The notes beneath the pieces are model-generated. The model had not been told where the DNA came from. It ran no database searches and saw only the letters and a program-made list of their open reading frames with translations. Source: Orychophragmus violaceus (lineage: Eukaryota; Streptophyta; Magnoliopsida; Brassicales; Brassicaceae). Taken from it: a stretch of DNA of 64,000 nt. This document shows positions 58,412-64,000 of this stretch, in pieces. The translations under genes and the position numbers were made by a program. The stretch is taken from positions 22,695,034 to 22,759,033 of the forward strand of contig CM058231.1 of NCBI GenBank assembly GCA_030180135.1, written 5' to 3'. The number at the start of each line of letters is the position of its first letter. Positions within the stretch are counted from its first letter, which is position 1.

Positions 58412-59938
58412 ATGGCGTCTCAAAGGCAACCCCGCAAGAAGCGAGCCACAGCTTCCACAGCAACAAGACACTACACCCCACCGCCTCAATGGTTTAACAG
58501 GGAATCAGAGTCACCCACACCATACAACAGATATGGGCAACCAATTGCTTTACCTTGGCCCAGAGAGGACGCCACACTATTTCAGACGACCAGACAGTGG
58601 CCGGAGGACCTCCTACGTTTCTTAAGGTCCGCTGAGTTCACAGAACGGCCATTGCTCTCTTCATGGGACGAGTATGACTCGCTTCTCTACAGTGGTTGGT
58701 GTGGGATGATCATCAAGCCGACCAAGTTCGCGGACTACTCCACCTGCAGGATTCTGGGGATCGATGAGCAGGTGCTAGCTGTGTGCAGAGGCATTGGTCT
58801 AGGGACAATGCCGATGCGACACTATGACCTCTATCCTGAGCTGGTCAGGCAGCTATTGGCCACTTGCAGAGTGGTTTACTCGGATCCCGACCACAGGAGC
58901 GCTACAGTGGGTGCTTTCACCTTCATGAGTTGGGGAGTCAGGTATCGGATTCCTCTACTTGATCTCTGCAGGATCTACGGGTTCAGTACTGAGCCGAGGC
59001 GCATAGCCATGCCACTCGAGTGGGATCCGGTGGAGGCTCGCACATTCTGGGAGAGTATTGGCAGCGGTCGATACAACTCCAGGACCACACCAGTAGTGCA
59101 GATGAGACATCCGGTGCTGCGATATGTCTCGCGTGTCTTGTGCTGGAGCTTGCTTTGCAAGTTTGAGGCCAACAAGATGCGCAAACTTGAGATGGAGTTG
59201 CTGTTTATGGGGCTGAGAGATCAGTTTAGAGGTTCCGGCGTGAGAGATCCTACTTCGGGTCTCAACTTGGGAGCTATTTTCGCGCAGCATTTAGTTGATC
59301 TGCAGCTGAAGCCGTTTGATGGAGCTGGTACAGAGACGGTAGGGAGTTTACTTACTCCCATTTTTGAGTATTGTGGGATTCCTCTTCATGGCACAGAGCG
59401 TGATACAGCTCGAGAGTTCCTGGATCTCAGCCATTTGCAGAGCGCTACCTGGCTCAAGGAGGGGCGCATTTGGGTTTACACTGATCCGACCACTGGGAGG
59501 ACTTGTATCGAGCTTCCCGCTGCCAGATGGACACAGATTGACACATTAGAGGCACTGAGATTTCAGCCTCCTGAGTCTGCGCAGCGTGGGATTCCGACTA
59601 TGGCTCATCCGCTGGGAGAGCCTTCCTCACGAGCTTCGACTTCTTCTGCCCCTGCTCCTGCGCCCGCGCCAGCCCCAGTCGACATTGTGGGTCCCTTTCC
59701 TGAGCCTGCGATGGCTTACGGTGCATATTCTGAGGCAGAGTGGAGAGAGAGATCCGATGGTATGTTTCGAGTTCTTTGGAACTTCGTGCGTACTTGTAGC
59801 TGCAGGAGGCCACCACAGATCCATCAGCCCGTACCTGACCGACGTCGTCGACAGCGATCTCCGACTGATACTGATCCCGCACCCGAGGCAGCCGATGACG
59901 ATGCACTGTATGGTGGGATAGACGATGAGAGCGAGTGA
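58412..59938 (+). CDS. Athila ORF (PF03078-like, env-position protein)
   Basis: An intact 508-residue frame with an ATG at 58412. The N-terminus is basic (RQPRKKRATASTATRHYTPP). The conserved body holds ERPLLSSWDEYDSLLYSGW, FTFMSWGVRYRIPLLDLCRI and HPVLRYVSRVLCWSLLCKFE. An Ala/Pro run (about 425-435) precedes an Arg-rich, acidic tail. This is the 'Arabidopsis retrotransposon ORF-1' family found downstream of pol in Athila elements, sometimes called env-like. I see no clear signal peptide or membrane anchor, so a true envelope role is doubtful; function is unknown. GC content is higher than in the flanks and no stop or shift occurs, which fits recent activity. Confidence 0.88.
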   Translation: MASQRQPRKKRATASTATRHYTPPPQWFNRESESPTPYNRYGQPIALPWPREDATLFQTTRQWPEDLLRFLRSAEFTERPLLSSWDEYDSLLYSGWCGMIIKPTKFADYSTCRILGIDEQVLAVCRGIGLGTMPMRHYDLYPELVRQLLATCRVVYSDPDHRSATVGAFTFMSWGVRYRIPLLDLCRIYGFSTEPRRIAMPLEWDPVEARTFWESIGSGRYNSRTTPVVQMRHPVLRYVSRVLCWSLLCKFEANKMRKLEMELLFMGLRDQFRGSGVRDPTSGLNLGAIFAQHLVDLQLKPFDGAGTETVGSLLTPIFEYCGIPLHGTERDTAREFLDLSHLQSATWLKEGRIWVYTDPTTGRTCIELPAARWTQIDTLEALRFQPPESAQRGIPTMAHPLGEPSSRASTSSAPAPAPAPAPVDIVGPFPEPAMAYGAYSEAEWRERSDGMFRVLWNFVRTCSCRRPPQIHQPVPDRRRRQRSPTDTDPAPEAADDDALYGGIDDESE

Positions 59939-60600
59939 GAGTAGTCTCCATACTTTCGGTTCTGTATTCTGACTTTTTTTTTCTTTTCTTTTGCACTTTT
60001 CTTCTTTTGATTTTTAGGATTCTACTTTGTTTGGATGATTTGCACTTTATTTGGTACATCTTTTGCTTCGGTTTTATTCTGTTTCTAGTGTTCTCAGCTT
60101 GCAGGGATCAAAATTGGCAAAAACAGACGGACTAACCTGCTAACTTGCTGACTGTTCGTGAAAGCGCAATGCGTCGATCGACACACCATTGTGTCGATCG
60201 TCACAATACGAAAGAATCGCACAGCAACGGTCGGTGCACTTAGTGCAACGATCGATGCTTGTGCGACAGAGGTAAAACCCGACAGAACTAAAACATCCAT
60301 TAACAATTTTTCTTTCTTTTTACCGATCCTTCGCTGGACACTACTGGGGACAGTGTGTCTTAAGTGTGGGGGAGGTGTTACTGACTTTTGTTTTCTGTTT
60401 TCTTAAGAGTCAGTCCGTTTTTCAAAATTTTTTGTTTTATTGAGTCAAAATTGTTTAAGTAAGAAACTATAATTTTCTGAGAAGATTTACAAGACTTGCA
60501 GGAACTTAAGTAACCATTGGGATGAAGTTGCAGGATCTATCTATGACTATTAGAAAACCCCATCACAGATCAACCTACTGGGAACACCCACATCACTTCA
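59939..60600 (+). other. Athila B 3' region, first part
   Basis: Non-coding. Two CGATCG doublets (60175/60195 and 60228/60249). From about 60341 it aligns with the Athila A 3' region. Confidence 0.7.
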
Positions 60601-61281
60601 TGATGGATTATGGTGTTTATCAAGGTTTTAATTCTCGTATTACAACCTAACACATAATCTTAACAGATCTAGGTTCTTGCAAAACGAATCATAAAACCAA
60701 ACCTGTAACATTACCTATTGATTGCACAGCGGATTGATGGTAATGACAAGATCAGTCTAGAACAGATGAATCACCTATTCCTCCTTGAGTATCCACACTC
60801 TTACAAGCAAGGGACGGCTGCTAGACCAAAGAGATGGATCAGATCAGAAAGAGAGAGTTAGAGAGAGAGAGACACTCGCGGCTCTCAGGAGAAAAAATCG
60901 CAAGGGATCATTAATCCCTTAGGGTTTTTTAAATCTTCATCTCTCATTAATGGGCCCAAGTCATTTGACTAATGGCTCATTAATCATTTGGGCCCAAGAC
61001 ACAAATCAGGCAAAAGCCTGCATTTTGTCTGGCCCAATTCTCTGATCCAATACAGTAAATGCCACTGCATCTTACCGTATTTATTCCATTTAACTTTCCC
61101 GTTAGCTATGGTGTGTGACCCTTTGGGATCATACAATACTGGTAATAAGTCCTAAACTTATAGATCATGAGCGGACTCTAGCAAGCCATCATGATCACCC
61201 AGTATTTATGACTTATGTCTGATCTCGACATTTATCATACTTTCTAGAGATAGTACGGTAGATTTCAGGACATTCCCAACA
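60601..61281 (-). mobile_element. Solo LTR of a Copia-type element in Athila B
   Basis: 681 bp, TGATGG...CCAACA, flanked by TSD cttca (60596-60600 and 61282-61286). The right half is clearly related to the Copia LTR in this window (GTGTGTGACCCT...GATCTCGAC...TTTCAGGACAT). No internal sequence remains, so it is a solo LTR left by LTR-LTR recombination. The matching Athila A segment (17070-17095) lacks it. It has no CGATCG motif. Confidence 0.9.
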
Positions 61282-61286
61282 CTTCA

Positions 61287-62008
61287 GGTATCAGAGGATC
61301 CTTTACTGACTTCAACCTTAATACTGACTTAGATTTCTCACCTAAGGGCTTGGTATACTTTGTGTCGGATTCCCTTGTTAGTTCTGACACAGCCTGTCAA
61401 CCTATCCTATTTAGTTCCCTTCTCCCCTTCTGTAAAGTAAAAAAAAAAAATAATAATAATAAATAATAAATAATAAACTGAGGATGAGTTAGTAACTCCG
61501 AAGTTGTCATGGGAATAGTAGCAAACACTATTATCTCTCATGTGATCCATGGAATGTGTCCAAAGTACACCCCATAACGGGAAGAACACTGATAAAAAAA
61601 ATAAAATGATACCCAATGGGGAAAAATCAGTTGTTAAAGAAGGGAAAGAGAAGAAAGGGACTAGAGAAAGATAGTATGGTGGTCTAGAGCTGATAAGGTA
61701 AGAATCCATGTGCCCTTTGATCGATACTCCTTAGGTGAGACCGCACTTAAATACTTGCAGAAGTCAGTAGGGAGAATTTGAATGCTTGAATGTGATTGTG
61801 GAGTTTACCTAGGACAGTTGCTAAGTGTGGGGGAAGTACATTGTGGTCTTGATATCCTGTGATTGATTCTTTCAAGTGGTTTACTAAGGGGAATCTGAGT
61901 ATTGTAGCTTCTAGGATGAAATGAGTTTCTGAAGAGTTTTCAAACCTCTTATCTACATTTAGTTCTTTGTCTTGCTTGAGGACAAGCAAGAGCTAAGTGT
62001 GGGGGAGT
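61287..62008 (+). other. Athila B 3' region, second part and polypurine tract
   Basis: Non-coding, aligned to Athila A 16365-17080 in reverse. Ends in GCTAAGTGTGGGGGAG just before the 3' LTR. Confidence 0.8.
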
Positions 62009-63154
62009 TGATATACCATGGATTTTAGGGATTTTAACCATGGTATATGTGTTATTTATCGAGTGTTTTACTATGTTTTAGAGTCTTTTCAGGTGTTTAT
62101 TAGGTACAAGCACTTTCTGGAGCTAATTGGAGTATTTGGCCGAGAGATAAAGTTCACTGTTGATATTTCCGAGATGCAACGATCGTCACACTTATGGCGT
62201 CGATCGATGCACCAGCGAGATGGGCCAAACGACGGTTTGATGAAGAATGATAACATTTCAATTCTGCCCAGAAGTTCCTGATATTTACAAAGAAGCCCCA
62301 AAACGTGTTTTAGGTTATAAATAGAGTTTTTGAGCCATTGTTTAGGCTAGGCTTCATAACTAAGTTTTATTCTCTTAGGAGATTTTAGGGGCTGGTTTTG
62401 TTCTCGAAAGAGACTTGATTTTGAACCCCAGTTCTTATTTGATTTTATGATATTTGGTTTTCTACTTATGATATCTTCTGTCTCGATGAATATGTCTGAG
62501 TAGATCACCTGTTAGGTTGAAGGACTCTCATTTAGGATTTCAGAGAATTATAGTATAATTAATCTGTAGAGATTCATATCTGCTAGTTCTTTATCTAAGT
62601 TGTTCTTAATGCTAGATCTGAAGTAGCTAATCAGAGTTATGATGTTAGGTTGATTAATTCAACGGAAGTTGGTTAATTTAACTAGAAAGAACCTAGATAA
62701 GCAATTAAACTGTTCGCAAACGGAAGTTTGGTTCAGATTAATTGTGAACATATCAAACTTGGAATTAATGCTAGTTTAATCTGTTAGTTCTCGCAAACGG
62801 AAGTTTGGTTTGCTGCACTTAGACTTAGAGAATTATCGCAAAGGAATTTGGTTAATTCTATATCAGTGTTTGAGTTCTAGAATAGTTATTGATTGGATCT
62901 AGATAGATTGATTGCTTGCGTTCCTGATCTCCTGAGAACTCCTGAAACCTAACGCTTTGCCTTCTTGCTCACAAACTCACTTGATTTACTTTGCTATTTC
63001 GTTTACTGTTTTCACATCTGCTTCGCTTAATTAAATCTGAACTGCTATAAATCTATTGTGTGACTGAGAGTCCTCGTGGGATTCGATACCTTATATACTA
63101 CGATTGCATTAACTGTGCACTTGCAGTAGAATAGGGAAAACTATACACCTATCA
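62009..63154 (+). repeat. Athila B 3' LTR
   Basis: 1146 bp; two substitutions found by eye relative to the 5' LTR (near 55384/62526 and 55413/62555). CGATCG doublet at 62180/62201. TSD gtatc follows. Confidence 0.95.
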
Positions 63155-63159
63155 GTATC

Positions 63160-64000
63160 AATGCAGAAGTACTTAGTGTTGTGAAATCTTTGACTGCAAA
63201 AATAGATGAGATGGGCAATCAAAATGAGCTGAAGTTGTCAGCAATAGATACAAGGTTTGAAGACTTGGCGGACGAAATGGGGGTGATGAAAGGAGCTATT
63301 AGTAGTTTACAAAATGCAGCAAAGGTTGAGACGAAGAAACCAGTTTCACGTGAAGATGAACATGGAGAATCATGTTCTTCAAAAAATCTGGTACGTTTCC
63401 ATATTGCTCTCTTGCGGATTTGTTCTACTCTATTGCGGATTTAATCACTGTCTTCTATATAATGTGTGTATCGTAATTCTTTACTCATGCAGGTTAGAGT
63501 TGATATCCATAGAGACACTGAAGCTGGAAACAGCCTAACAGAACTATAGTATGTATCATTTTAGTGTTTTTAATGTGTTTTTAATCAATACTTTCGATTA
63601 AATGATTTGTTTGTAATATTTGGGTTTTATTATAATGTAGGTTGTGCTTGATTTAAATGAAGAAAAGGACAAGAAAGACAGTGCAACAGAAAACTTGGTA
63701 TGAGATTTATGTCCAACTTTTTCTCTTATTGTGTTTATATTTTGGTTTGCTACATCGCTGTTTCTTCTAATGAGGTTCTATTTACTTTGTAGTCATGGTT
63801 ATAAAAACCTACACAAGTGAAAAAGAAACCAAAGGTAAAGAAACCCAGTAAAACATCTGTTGGGAAAAAGATTAGAAAATCTGAGAAAGCAGTGAAGGTT
63901 AAAGTAGAGCCGGTTGAGAAGTTTGTGACACCAAAGAACAAGGGGAAACAGAATAAAAAAGGTGTGAAACATGTAGATTAAGATGAAGGGGATGAGGATA
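63160..64000 (+). pseudogene. DUF1985 gene, 3' part after the Athila insertion
   Basis: The frame continues across the removed element (one gtatc kept) into a coiled-coil segment (SLTAKIDEMGNQNELKLS, DLADEMGVMKGAISSLQN), ending at donor AATCTG|GTACG at about 63390. Small exon-like pieces follow at 63493-63549 and 63642-63699. A Lys-rich nuclear-type stretch (VKKKPKVKKPSKTSVGKK) then runs to the window edge, with a stop at 63800. The ULP1 protease part, if present, would lie beyond the window. Confidence 0.7.

Larger units (their letters stand above)
54867..63154 (+). mobile_element. Athila B: young non-autonomous Athila element
   Basis: An 8.3-kb plus-strand element with 1146-bp LTRs at both ends and TSD gtatc (54862-54866 and 63155-63159). 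The PBS and polypurine tract (61993-62008, GCTAAGTGTGGGGGAG) are in place. It carries a shortened gag, a stub of the protease end, an intact Athila ORF and a solo LTR, and no RT or integrase. I count only two LTR differences (about 0.17%), suggesting around 0.1 My or less at usual rates. Confidence 0.94.

Noticed and set aside
58412..59938. Athila ORF as a true envelope glycoprotein
   Set aside because: I see no clear signal peptide, furin-like site or membrane anchor; only the position is env-like.

Overview
The window is plant nuclear DNA from a member of the Brassicaceae. The only intact host gene is a three-exon group IIc WRKY factor (33592-35329) whose protein reads as WRKY57. The rest is a dense stack of transposable elements, as in a TE-rich chromosome arm or pericentromeric region. 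No prokaryotic, organellar or CRISPR content was seen.

Layout. 340-1205: short poly(A) retroposon with a 13-bp target-site duplication (TSD). 2526-about 6660: decayed minus-strand LINE. 7508-7642: tRNA-derived SINE. 7877-33099: a three-level nest. The outer element is an old Tat-like Gypsy element (TSD gtcac, three LTRs). Inside it is a minus-strand Copia element (10736-26460, TSD aagaa). Inside that is a minus-strand Athila-type element, Athila A (15171-21811, TSD tcaag). By-eye LTR divergence falls inward (about 12%, then 1.6%, then 1.1%), which agrees with the nesting order. 33592-35329: WRKY57, whose ATG lies only about 490 bp from the last LTR. 35733-44180: a MITE, a hAT element built around a minisatellite, a Helitron-like element and a second hAT-like element. 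44601-52390: a dead minus-strand Copia broken up by two CACTA elements and a hAT MITE; one CACTA carries fragments of the MED8 and leucine aminopeptidase genes. 52743-64000: a transposon-associated DUF1985 pseudogene split by a very young plus-strand Athila element (Athila B, 54867-63154, TSD gtatc), which itself holds a solo LTR.

How the parts relate. None of the three Gypsy elements carries recognisable RT or integrase, so all should depend on enzymes supplied in trans. Athila A keeps gag-protease and lacks the Athila ORF. Athila B keeps the Athila ORF behind a strong-looking intron and has lost most of gag-protease.

The most unusual signal is a dispersed cis-motif: pairs or quartets of a roughly 15-bp imperfect palindrome centred on CGATCG, spaced 19-23 bp core to core (usually 20-22). 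It recurs in the unrelated Copia and Athila elements, in LTRs just upstream of the putative TATA box, in leaders and between ORFs. It is absent from the Tat-like LTRs and from the solo LTR. I have not seen it described as a shared element, and it is the best candidate for something new here.
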